Of a DNA stretch of 46,002 nt, positions 16,184-24,018 are shown in pieces. Source of the stretch: Pyrinomonadaceae bacterium (GTDB lineage Bacteria > Acidobacteriota > Blastocatellia > Pyrinomonadales > Pyrinomonadaceae); the NCBI GenBank assembly GCA_030838445.1, contig JAUZFQ010000272.1, positions 1-46,002 of the forward strand, read 5' to 3'. Below the pieces are notes generated by a model. That model saw nothing but the letters and a program-made list of their open reading frames with translations, was not told where the DNA came from and searched no databases. Each line of letters begins with the position of its first letter. Position 1 is the first letter of the stretch. The translations under genes and the position numbers were made by a program.

Positions 16184-18928
16184 TTACTGCACCGAAACGT
16201 CGTCCACGCGGAACGACGTGGGCAGCGAAATGTCCTGCGTGGAGCGGAACTGCACTCGCACGGTCTGCCCGGCGTATACGCCGAGGTTGTAACTGCCGCG
16301 CAGCACGTAGACCCCGGCCGTGCCGCTGTTCTGGTTGCTGAAGGTGGCGAGCGTCGCCAAGAGCGTCCCCGAAGTGTTCCGCACTTCGATGAAGAGGCGG
16401 TCGAAGACGGCCGCGCCCGCTGCCTCGCTGGTGGTGACGTTGAGCCAGAAGTTGAGGTTGGGCGACGAGCCGCTCGGAATCGCCACCTGTTGATAGAGCG
16501 TCCCCGACGTGCTGTTGACCGCGCCGAGGATCATGTAGGCCGTGCCGCCGTGCGGGAAGCTACCCGTCGAGCGTGTGACCTGACCGCTTACAACCCACGG
16601 CGTCGTGCCGGTCTCGAAGCCGCCGTTCGTGATGAGTTCGACGCCGCCGCCGGTCGTGCCCGCCTGCGTGACCGTGAAGGTCTGACCCGCGACGGTCATC
16701 GTCCCGGTACGCGAGGCCGTGCTCGCGTTATTCGAGACGGAGTAGCTGACCGAGCCGCTGCCCGTGCCGCTCCCGCCCGCCGTGATGGTGATGAACGTCG
16801 AGTTGCTCACGGCCGACCAGGTGCAACCCGCGCCCGCCGTCACGTTGACGCCGCCCGTGCCGCCCGCCGCCGCGTAGCTCGCGCTCGTCGGGTTGATCGA
16901 GAAGGTGCAAGTGCCGCCGCAGTCGGTGGGCACGTTGGTCGCGGCCGTGTGCGTCGTGCCGTCGTTGCCGACCGCCGAGACGCCCATGCCGTGACGCGCG
17001 AAGACCGCCCAGATGGCGCAACGGTTCGCGCCCGCGAACAAGTTCTGGTCGGCCGACAGGATGCCGTCGCGCGCGTTCAGGAACGACGGGCGCGAGGGCG
17101 TGAATTTCATGCCGTTCAAGACGAGCTGGTCGGTGGTGGACGCGCCGAGTTGCGTGCGCAAGTCCCAGAGCGCGGCCGCCCACACCTCGCCGTCGTTGTG
17201 GACTTCGCAACCGCCCGCGCACACGTCGGCATAAGAGTCGTGAACGGTGGCGGACGGGACGGTGTAGGCCGCGCGGCGGATGCCACGCGTCGTGTTCAGC
17301 GTGACGTACTCGCCCATCACGCCGTCGTTGTTCAGGGTGCAAGCCCAGTAGTCAGACCAGCCCTCGCCCATCGCGCCGGACTGCGTGCCGCCGAGGCCGC
17401 TGCCGTTGCCGATGAGACGATTCGAGATGCCGTGGCCGTACTCGTGGAACACCACGTCGCTGTCCACCGAACTGTCGCGGTCAGGGTTAGGCCCGGTGAA
17501 GAGGTACTGCTGCATGCGCGGGCGCTGGCCTTCGGGCGGCGTGGCGAAGTTGGCGTTGTTCGTGCCCGAACCGTCCTGCGCTTCGGCGCGCACGGAGTCG
17601 TTGCCCGTGCCGCCGCGGCTGTAGTTGTTGGTCTGGAAGTTGCCCGCCGTCTCCGTGAAGCCGAGGGCGTAGGAGAAGTCGTGCATGACGTTGTTGAAGT
17701 AGAACAAATTCGTCACGACGGCCGCCTGCTGCGTGCGCGGGTCGGCGGCGGTGGAGAAGGGGAACGTGAAATCCTGCGTGGCCGACGACGCGTGGCCGGT
17801 TGATAGCCCCGTCGTGTTGTTGGCGTCGGGCGCGTTGTCGGCGTTCGTGTCGAGGTAGGCTTCGACGTTGTTGCCGGTGGTGACGGTGGCCGTGTTCATC
17901 CAACCGGCGGCGGTGTTGATGGTCGTGTCGCCGACGAAAGAGACGAGTTGGCGCGCGGCCGCGTCCGGGTCTTCGCGGTAGACCGTGCCCTGCGCCGCCG
18001 ACACGTAGAGGTTGCGGCGATAGAGCAGTTCGCCGTCGTTGGCGTCAATCAACAGTTCGTACCATTCGTTCGCGCCCACGTCGGCGAAGACGTGCCACGC
18101 GAGGCGCGCTTCGTCGCCCACGCGCAGGACGTTCAACTCGGAGAGGACTTCTTCGTTACTGGCCGAGAGCGGGTTGGCGAAGGCCGAACGCTCGCTTTTG
18201 GAGGCGCGTGCGGAAGTCTCGACGAAGGTGTCATTCACGGTGCGACCGGCGTGCTCGAAGGCGCGGGCGATCCCTTGCGCCTCTTCGAGCGCGGGTTCGA
18301 CCGTGACCTGCTGGCCGGAGACGAGGAAGCCCTCGCGCACGGAGAGCACTTCGCCGTTGCGGTTGACGGCCACCTGCACGTCGCCCTCGAAAACTTTGAC
18401 GCCGCCGATGGTCTGCACGTAACCGAGGAACGACGTGCCGCCGTCGTTGTCTTCCCGATCAAGTTTCAACTCCGAGACGGCCGCGCCGTTGAGCGAGAAG
18501 AGCGCGTCGTGCTGTTTCAGGAAGCCGCGCGCGATGCCGTCGGGCGAGCCGGACAGCGGGGCGGACAGCGCCGCGCCGTCAACAAAGATATTTTTGATCG
18601 CGCCCGTGTCGTTGACGACGGCGCGCAGGTTGTCCACGTGTTCGGGGGCAAGCGCGGCGCGGAACGTTTCGACGGCGTTGGCGCGCGCGCGGAGCGCGGA
18701 AGTACGCGCCGCATGCTTCGCCGCATCGGCAGGCGAGTTGAGGTCGTAGTCGTTAAACTCGGATTTGCCGACGAGGCGAATGTCGTAGTCAGGCAGCGTC
18801 TTCTGACGCGACTTGCCGGCACTCCCCTTTTGCTGTGAGGCGTGGGTAGAGCCGGACTTCGTCAGGGGAATCATGGAGGCGGCTGCGAGGACAAGACCCA
18901 GCAGGCCAAGAAGGAAACTCTTACGCAT
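16184..18928 (-). CDS. M36 (fungalysin-type) secreted metallopeptidase with BACON-like and jelly-roll domains
   Basis: Secreted zinc endopeptidase of 914 residues. The start ATG (18926-18928) follows a strong GGAAGGGAG ribosome site. Residues 1-31 are a signal peptide (MRKSFLLGLLGLVLAAASM...). An FTP/PepSY-type propeptide occupies about 60-270. The catalytic domain carries HEYGHG (H near 497) within VVFHEYGHGISNRL, and the third zinc ligand in GAMGEGWSDYWA. After the catalytic domain there is a BACON-like beta-sandwich (about 671-755, CTFSINPTSASYAAAGGTGG, with the CTWSA motif). A final jelly-roll domain (about 757-914, ELITNGGFETGTTPWV...FRVDDVSVQ) resembles carbohydrate-binding modules. All catalytic residues are intact. 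The C-terminal domains probably bind glycans or help substrate targeting; this is inferred. Confidence 0.94.
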   Translation of the reverse strand: MRKSFLLGLLGLVLAAASMIPLTKSGSTHASQQKGSAGKSRQKTLPDYDIRLVGKSEFNDYDLNSPADAAKHAARTSALRARANAVETFRAALAPEHVDNLRAVVNDTGAIKNIFVDGAALSAPLSGSPDGIARGFLKQHDALFSLNGAAVSELKLDREDNDGGTSFLGYVQTIGGVKVFEGDVQVAVNRNGEVLSVREGFLVSGQQVTVEPALEEAQGIARAFEHAGRTVNDTFVETSARASKSERSAFANPLSASNEEVLSELNVLRVGDEARLAWHVFADVGANEWYELLIDANDGELLYRRNLYVSAAQGTVYREDPDAAARQLVSFVGDTTINTAAGWMNTATVTTGNNVEAYLDTNADNAPDANNTTGLSTGHASSATQDFTFPFSTAADPRTQQAAVVTNLFYFNNVMHDFSYALGFTETAGNFQTNNYSRGGTGNDSVRAEAQDGSGTNNANFATPPEGQRPRMQQYLFTGPNPDRDSSVDSDVVFHEYGHGISNRLIGNGSGLGGTQSGAMGEGWSDYWACTLNNDGVMGEYVTLNTTRGIRRAAYTVPSATVHDSYADVCAGGCEVHNDGEVWAAALWDLRTQLGASTTDQLVLNGMKFTPSRPSFLNARDGILSADQNLFAGANRCAIWAVFARHGMGVSAVGNDGTTHTAATNVPTDCGGTCTFSINPTSASYAAAGGTGGVNVTAGAGCTWSAVSNSTFITITAGGSGTGSGSVSYSVSNNASTASRTGTMTVAGQTFTVTQAGTTGGGVELITNGGFETGTTPWVVSGQVTRSTGSFPHGGTAYMILGAVNSTSGTLYQQVAIPSGSSPNLNFWLNVTTSEAAGAAVFDRLFIEVRNTSGTLLATLATFSNQNSGTAGVYVLRGSYNLGVYAGQTVRVQFRSTQDISLPTSFRVDDVSVQ

Positions 18929-19447
18929 CGGTTTCTCCCTTCCAAATACTGTCGGTTAAGGTGGGTAACTAATTTTAGTTGGGGTAAGACAAAGAGAGTC
19001 CGGCAATCGTCGGAGGCGAGCGCGCCCGTCTGTACAGATCAGGCGTGTGCTTCGTAACTCAAGCCGGGCGAGATTGCCCTGTGTTCGTTCTTTCGTCTAT
19101 CGGGTTGAAACGCACGGATCAAACACGTCACGCCGCCGCTCGCGCTCTTACGCTGAACGCCGCTTTTCTGGATGTAGTTTGACCAAATGTAACAGCCGTT
19201 CTTTCCTGCGTCTTTGCGTCGAACAATCGTGGTCAGGACGGTCGAAGCATTGGCGACAGGTGAGGCCGCCGTTGTCGAGGTGCGGCATAGGGTAACAGAG
19301 TCGGGGCGAGTTGTTAACCCATCGCGCGCTTCGTCGTGTATTACAATTTGAAGATATTCTCAACGCCCCTCGCGTGTGTGACGCGCGGCGACTTCCGTTA
19401 TACTGGCGACTGAACAAACCTGCACGCCGGTTAAATTGATAAGACTT
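18929..19447. other. 519-bp divergent intergenic region (M36 peptidase / hybrid kinase)
   Basis: No gene is supported. It must hold the promoters of both flanking genes. The best -10 match for the kinase is TATACT at 19399-19404, with no good -35. No tRNA-like or riboswitch-like structure was recognised. Confidence 0.35.
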
Positions 19448-21814
19448 ATGACACGAGAACAGAGGGGTGCTTCGTTCCGAAGCGAGGACTTGTTTCGCCT
19501 CATTGCCGAGCGGGTCGAGGACTTCGCCGTCTTCGCCGTTGACCTCGACGGCATGGCCGCGAGTTGGAATCCCGGCGTCGAGAAGTTGCTCGGCTACAGT
19601 GAAGCGGAGTTTGTCGGCTGCGACACCGGCATCATCTTCACGCCCGAAGACAACGAGCGCGGCGAGTGCCGGCACGAGATGCGCGTCGCCGCAGTCGAAG
19701 GCCGCGCCGAAGATCGCCGCTGGCACGTTCGTCAGGACGGCACGCGCTTCTGGGCGAACGGGCTGTTGATGGCGCTCAGAGACGACGCGGGCGTGTTGCA
19801 GGGCTACGCGAAAATTTTGCGCGACGAGACGGCGCACAAGTTGACGGAGGATCGCCTGCGCGAGTCGGAGGCTTTCGGCCGCGACATACTGGAAAGCATC
19901 TCCGACGCCTTCTACGCGCTCGACCGCGAGTGGCGTTTCACTTATCTGAATCAGCAGTGCGAGCCGCTCATCCGGCGCAAGCGCGAAGAGTTGATCGGCA
20001 AGAGCATCTGGGAAGAGTTTCCCGAAGCGGCGAGTTCGGTCTTCTACGAACAGTATCACAGGGCGTTGGCCGAGGGTGTCGCCGTCACCTTCGAGGCGTA
20101 CTACGCGCCGCTCGAAGCGTGGTTCGAGGTGCGCGTCTACCCTTCGCCCGCGGGGCTGTCGGTCTACTTCCACGACATCAACGAACGCAAGCGCGCCGAG
20201 GCGTCTCTGCGCGACAGTCAAGCGCGTCTCGCCCTCGCGTTGCAGGCCGGGCGCGCGGGCACGTTCGAGTGGAACATCGAGACCGGCGCGAACGTCTGGT
20301 CGCCGGAGTTGGAAGCGCTCTACGGCGTCCCGGCCGGGACGTTCGAGGGGAGCTTCGAGGCGTGGGCAGAGCGCGTCGTGGCGGAAGACGCAAAGGCCGT
20401 CGGGGCGGGCATCCGCGCGGCGTTGGCCGAGCGGCGCGCGGATTACGACTACGAGTTTCGCGCCGTGCTGCCCGACCGAAGCGTGCGCTGGCTCGCGGGT
20501 CGCGCCCGCTTTGAGTACGACGCAGACACCAGCCAGCCCCTACGCATGCACGGCATCAACGTGGACATAGACGAGCGCAAGCGCGCCGAAACAGAGCGCG
20601 ACCGTCTCGAAGAGCAACTGCACCGCCGCGCCGAACAACTCACCGAAGCCAACCGCGTCAAGGACGAGTTTCTCGCCACGCTCTCGCACGAACTGCGCAC
20701 GCCGCTCACTTCCATACTCGGCTGGTCGCGCCTGTTGCAGACGGGCAACTTCGACGCGGCCGGGACGCAGCGTGCCCTCGTCACCATCGAGCGCAACGCG
20801 CGGGCGCAGGCGCAACTGATTGACGATCTGCTCGACACCTCGCGCATCATCACCGGCAAGTTGCGTCTCGAAGTGCGCCCCGTCGATCTGGCAAGCGTCG
20901 TGACGTCGGCGGCGGAGACCGCGCGCCCCGCCGCCGAGGCCAAAGAGATCCGCCTGCAAGTCGTCCTCGACGCACAGGCCGACCCCATCTCCGGCGACCC
21001 CGACCGCTTGGAGCAGGTGGTGTGGAATCTGTTGTCGAACGCCATCAAGTTCACGCCGAAGGGCGGGCGCGTGCAGGTCAGGTTGGAACGCGTCAACTCG
21101 CACGTCGAGATCACGGTGGCCGACACAGGACGCGGCATCGCGCCGGAGTTTCTGCCGTACGTCTTCGACCGTTTCCGGCAGGCCGACCAGACGACGACGC
21201 GCACGCACGGCGGCCTCGGCCTCGGCTTGGCAATCGTGCGGCAGTTGGTCGAACTACACGGCGGCACGGTCGCGGTTGAGAGCGAGGGCGAGGGGCGCGG
21301 GACGAGTTTCACCGTCAGCCTCCCGCTCTTGCCGCTCCGGCAGGAGAGCGCGGAAGACGACGCGACGGGCGCGCACCCGGCCGCGAGTCGAATAGGCGTC
21401 GAACCCGACTGCCCGCACTCGCTCGAAGGCTTGCGCGTGCTCGTCGTGGACGACGAGACGGACACGCGCGAGTTGCTGGCGGCGGTGCTCGTCTCGTGCG
21501 GCGCGGAAGTGATTCAGGCGGCGTCGGCGGCGGAAGCGTTCGAGCAGGTCGGGCACGCGCGCCCCGACGTGCTCGTCACGGACGTCGGCATGCCCGAAGA
21601 GGACGGCTATTCGCTGCTGGCGCGAATCCGGCAGTTGCCTCTGGAGCGCGGCGGCAAAATTCCTGCGGCCGCACTCACCGCTTACGCGCGCGCCGAAGAC
21701 CGCGTGCGCGCGCTCCGCTCCGGTTTCCAGATGCACGTGACGAAGCCGATCACACCGGCGGAACTGATCACCGTCGTCGCCAACCTCGCCGGGCGCATCG
21801 GCGACGCGCAGTAA
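19448..21814 (+). CDS. Hybrid sensor histidine kinase: PAS x3 - HisKA - HATPase - REC
   Basis: The ATG at 19448 (MTREQRGASF) is preferred over an upstream in-frame TTG at 19436. There is no membrane segment, so it is a cytoplasmic sensor of 788 residues. Three PAS domains span roughly 20-135, 145-260 and 275-390; each ends near a DERKRAE or NERKRAE-type helix that joins PAS units. The phospho-acceptor His is near 415 in ATLSHELRTPLTSILGW. The HATPase domain has N box NLLSNAIKFTP, G1 VADTGRGI and G2 GGLGLGLAIV. A C-terminal receiver (about 655-785) has VLVVDDE, phospho-acceptor Asp near 711 in VTDVGMPEEDGY, and the conserved Lys in HVTKPI. The conserved Thr is in ALTAYAR. No output regulator lies next to it, so phosphate transfer to a distant partner is likely. 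The signal is unknown. Confidence 0.95.
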   Translation: MTREQRGASFRSEDLFRLIAERVEDFAVFAVDLDGMAASWNPGVEKLLGYSEAEFVGCDTGIIFTPEDNERGECRHEMRVAAVEGRAEDRRWHVRQDGTRFWANGLLMALRDDAGVLQGYAKILRDETAHKLTEDRLRESEAFGRDILESISDAFYALDREWRFTYLNQQCEPLIRRKREELIGKSIWEEFPEAASSVFYEQYHRALAEGVAVTFEAYYAPLEAWFEVRVYPSPAGLSVYFHDINERKRAEASLRDSQARLALALQAGRAGTFEWNIETGANVWSPELEALYGVPAGTFEGSFEAWAERVVAEDAKAVGAGIRAALAERRADYDYEFRAVLPDRSVRWLAGRARFEYDADTSQPLRMHGINVDIDERKRAETERDRLEEQLHRRAEQLTEANRVKDEFLATLSHELRTPLTSILGWSRLLQTGNFDAAGTQRALVTIERNARAQAQLIDDLLDTSRIITGKLRLEVRPVDLASVVTSAAETARPAAEAKEIRLQVVLDAQADPISGDPDRLEQVVWNLLSNAIKFTPKGGRVQVRLERVNSHVEITVADTGRGIAPEFLPYVFDRFRQADQTTTRTHGGLGLGLAIVRQLVELHGGTVAVESEGEGRGTSFTVSLPLLPLRQESAEDDATGAHPAASRIGVEPDCPHSLEGLRVLVVDDETDTRELLAAVLVSCGAEVIQAASAAEAFEQVGHARPDVLVTDVGMPEEDGYSLLARIRQLPLERGGKIPAAALTAYARAEDRVRALRSGFQMHVTKPITPAELITVVANLAGRIGDAQ

Positions 21815-21852
21815 AGTTCAAGATCAATTGTGCAGTAAAGTTCAAGATCAAT
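21808..21852 (+). repeat. 24-bp-period tandem duplication across the kinase stop codon
   Basis: The 21-base segment at 21808-21828 (it begins GCAGTAAAGTTCAAGATC) is repeated exactly at 21832-21852. The copy includes the TAA stop in the same frame, so a second in-frame stop sits 24 bases after the first. It looks like a recent slippage or short duplication. Confidence 0.85.
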
Positions 21853-21914
21853 ATTGCGAGTTGATTTTAGTCGCGCGTGTGACGGCTAATGTGTGATGGC
21901 TGCGGCGAGGCGCG

Positions 21915-23189
21915 TTATTCGAGGATGAGGTTTTTCGTCTCGGTCTCGCGGAGGGCTTCTTCCAACTCTTTTTGCCGGACGCCTTCGCGCCCGTCGTAGC
22001 TGAGGAACTGCGGGATGAGTGCGGAGATGATCGCTGTCCCGGCGACGCACAAGATGCCGCCCGACACGATTGAAGTTCTGACGCTGAACACAGCGGCGAC
22101 GAGACCGGCCTCGGCGTCGCCGAGTTTCGGCCCGGAGGTATAGCTGATCATCTCCAACCCGGCGAGCCGCCCGCGCAGATGGTGCGGGATCGTCTGATTC
22201 CACATCGTCATCCGAAACACGCCGCTGATCATGTCGAACCCGCCCGCGAGCGCCAGGCACGTCAAGGCCAGATACAAGTTCTGCGCGAAGCCGAAGCAGA
22301 TGATCGCCACGCCCCACAGCGCGGCGGCGACGGCGACGAACAAACCGTGTCGGTGAACTCGCTTCGTCCACCCGGAAGTGAGCGTGGCGAGGAGCGCGCC
22401 GACCGAAGGCGCGGCGTAGAAAAAGCCGACTGTGCCCGCCCCGAAGTGCGAGGCCATCGCGGGAAAGAGCGCGGTCGGCATGCCGAAGAACATGGCGTTC
22501 ATGTCAATCAGGTACGTGCCGAGAATCTCCTTGCGCCGCCACGCGTAACCGACGCCTTCGACGACGGATTTCAAAGTGGGGCGAGCTTCCGTCTGCACGG
22601 CCTTCGGCACGGCGCGGAGCAGAAAGACTGCGGAGAGCGAGGCGACGAACGTCACGAGGTCAATCGAGTAGGCCACGGTCGCGCCGAAGCGCGCGAGAAT
22701 AATTCCGGCGAGCGAGGGGCCGAGAATCGTCGTCACGTTCCAGCGCAGAGAGTTCAACGCGCTGATCGAAGACATCAACTCCGGCGGCACGATCTTTTGC
22801 ATCAACGCCTCGAACGAAGGGCGTTGCAGCGCGGCGAGTCCGGCGTGGAGCGAGGCACACAGGAACAGCACCCACACCTGCGGGCGCGGCAACAGCGCGT
22901 TTGCGACGAGCAGGATCGTCACCACGGTCTGCCCGATCTCGGTCAAACGCAGCATCCGGCGTTTGTCAATGAAGTCGGCATACGCGCCGCCGACGAAAGC
23001 CATCAACAGAATCAGCGCGAACTCCGCGACGCTGAGCAGCCCGACGAGCAGCGTCGAGCCGGTCAACTGATACACCTGCACGGGGACGACGACGAATGTC
23101 ATCGCCGTGCCGAAGGCGGAGATCAGTTGGCCGAAGAACAACAGGCGATAGTCGCGCGAGATTTTGAGAGGCGTGATGTCCAGCAGCAT
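21915..23189 (-). CDS. MFS transporter, EntS/MFS_3-like exporter
   Basis: A 424-residue inner-membrane protein with about 12 hydrophobic segments. The N-terminus (KISRDYRLLFFGQLISAFGT) and the loop after the second and third segments (GGAYADFIDKRRMLRLTE) match the MFS_3/enterobactin-exporter-like group. That loop is the usual MFS motif A, G-x-x-x-D-x-x-x-R-R. The C-terminus is a charged helical tail (REGVRQKELEEALRETETKN). It converges with the hybrid kinase gene and diverges from the AhpD-like gene. The substrate is unknown; no siderophore genes are nearby, so an enterobactin role should not be assumed. No strong ribosome site precedes the ATG. Confidence 0.88.
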   Translation of the reverse strand: MLLDITPLKISRDYRLLFFGQLISAFGTAMTFVVVPVQVYQLTGSTLLVGLLSVAEFALILLMAFVGGAYADFIDKRRMLRLTEIGQTVVTILLVANALLPRPQVWVLFLCASLHAGLAALQRPSFEALMQKIVPPELMSSISALNSLRWNVTTILGPSLAGIILARFGATVAYSIDLVTFVASLSAVFLLRAVPKAVQTEARPTLKSVVEGVGYAWRRKEILGTYLIDMNAMFFGMPTALFPAMASHFGAGTVGFFYAAPSVGALLATLTSGWTKRVHRHGLFVAVAAALWGVAIICFGFAQNLYLALTCLALAGGFDMISGVFRMTMWNQTIPHHLRGRLAGLEMISYTSGPKLGDAEAGLVAAVFSVRTSIVSGGILCVAGTAIISALIPQFLSYDGREGVRQKELEEALRETETKNLILE

Positions 23190-23348
23190 AAAAACGGGCG
23201 CACGGATCGGTCTTCGGAAGGAACGCGCCTCCCGGCATTGTGAACTTGACGGAGATCAATTTACCATGCGGCGGCCGACGGTAGTTTGAAAGATGTATTG
23301 AGCCGGAAAAGAGTTGCGGAACTTTTGCGAGAGAGAGGATTTTTTGAG

Positions 23349-23918
23349 ATGACTTGGATTAAAACCGTGCCGATGTCGGAAGCCGACGAGAAACTGCGCC
23401 GCGCGTTGGAAGCGCAGCGCGAACTGTACCCGGCGGAATACGCCGAGCCGGTACATCCCACGCCCGACGGCGGTTCGTCCGGCATCGTCGCCTCGCACAG
23501 TTTGATCCCCGACGCGCTCTATCACGCCTTCGCCACGTTCGGCGTGTTGATGTCGCCCGAACTGCCGCTCACGCGGGCGCAGCACGAGATGATCACGACG
23601 GTGGTGTCTTCCATCAACCGTTGCCATTATTGAATCGAGTCTCACGCAGAGTTTCTGCGTCGGGTCACGTTGAATGAAGAGTTGGTCGCGGCCTTGCAGG
23701 AGGACTACCGCACCGCGCCGATTTCGGAGCAGGACAGGGTGATGCTCGACTTTGTGGCGCAACTGACGCGCGACGCCACGCGCATCTCGCCCCCCGATCA
23801 CGAACGTTTGCGCGCCGCCGGGTTCGACGACAAGGGCATCTTACAGATCACTTTGATCGCTTCGTGGTTCAACTACATCAACCGCGTGGCCGACGCGCTC
23901 GGCGTGGGTCGAGAATAA
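23349..23918 (+). CDS. AhpD-like peroxidase-related selenoprotein (in-frame TGA at 23631 = Sec95)
   Basis: One 189-residue thiol/selenol peroxidase-family protein (carboxymuconolactone decarboxylase/AhpD fold). The ATG at 23349 ([16 protein letters not shown]) follows AGAGGA and matches the usual start of this family. The frame meets TGA at 23631-23633, then continues in the same frame to TAA at 23916-23918. Around the TGA it reads [18 protein letters not shown]. The AhpD active-site pattern E-x11-C-x2-C-x3-H is kept exactly: Glu80, Cys92, codon 95, His99. The TGA therefore replaces the second active-site Cys, giving C-x-x-U. A SECIS-like hairpin begins just after it. The part after the TGA ([13 protein letters not shown]...[17 protein letters not shown]) is conserved family sequence, not decay. 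Conventional gene callers would split it into 23349-23633 and about 23670-23918. Alternatives are a nonsense mutation or sequencing error. Redox partner and substrate are unknown. Confidence 0.85.
23637..23666 (+). promoter_or_regulatory. SECIS-like stem-loop for UGA recoding
   Basis: ACGCAGA (23644-23650) pairs perfectly with TCTGCGT (23654-23660), leaving apical loop GTT. The lower stem extends with T-G, C-G and A-T pairs to 23637/23666, broken by a C/C mismatch and a bulged G. The apical G lies 17 bases after the TGA. Known bacterial SECIS elements sit immediately 3' of the UGA within the coding region and have a G-U in the apical loop for SelB. The hairpin agrees with that, but the fold was made by eye. 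Confidence 0.7.
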
Positions 23919-23935
23919 GAGTCGCAAATAACAAT

Positions 23936-23990
23936 AGCCCCGACGGGGGCGACACCTTCAAGGCAGAAGACGTGTCGCCCCGTCGGGGCT
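23936..23990. terminator. Long bidirectional hairpin between convergent genes
   Basis: AGCCCCGACGGGGGCGACAC (23936-23955) pairs with GTGTCGCCCCGTCGGGGCT (23972-23990) with one bulged G, giving about 19 pairs. TCTTAAT follows on the plus strand. It sits between the ends of the AhpD-like gene (+) and the haloperoxidase gene (-), where a shared terminator is expected. Confidence 0.7.
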
Positions 23991-24018
23991 TCTTAATGTC
24001 CGGGTTAATGTCCGCGTC

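Noticed and set aside
21915-23189. Naming the MFS gene as an enterobactin exporter
   Set aside because: Only subfamily resemblance is visible; no siderophore genes are present in the window.
23286-23633. Reading the AhpD-like gene as two separate short genes
   Set aside because: The second part would have to start at a TTG without a ribosome site, and the active-site motif would be cut in half. One recoded gene explains the sequence better.
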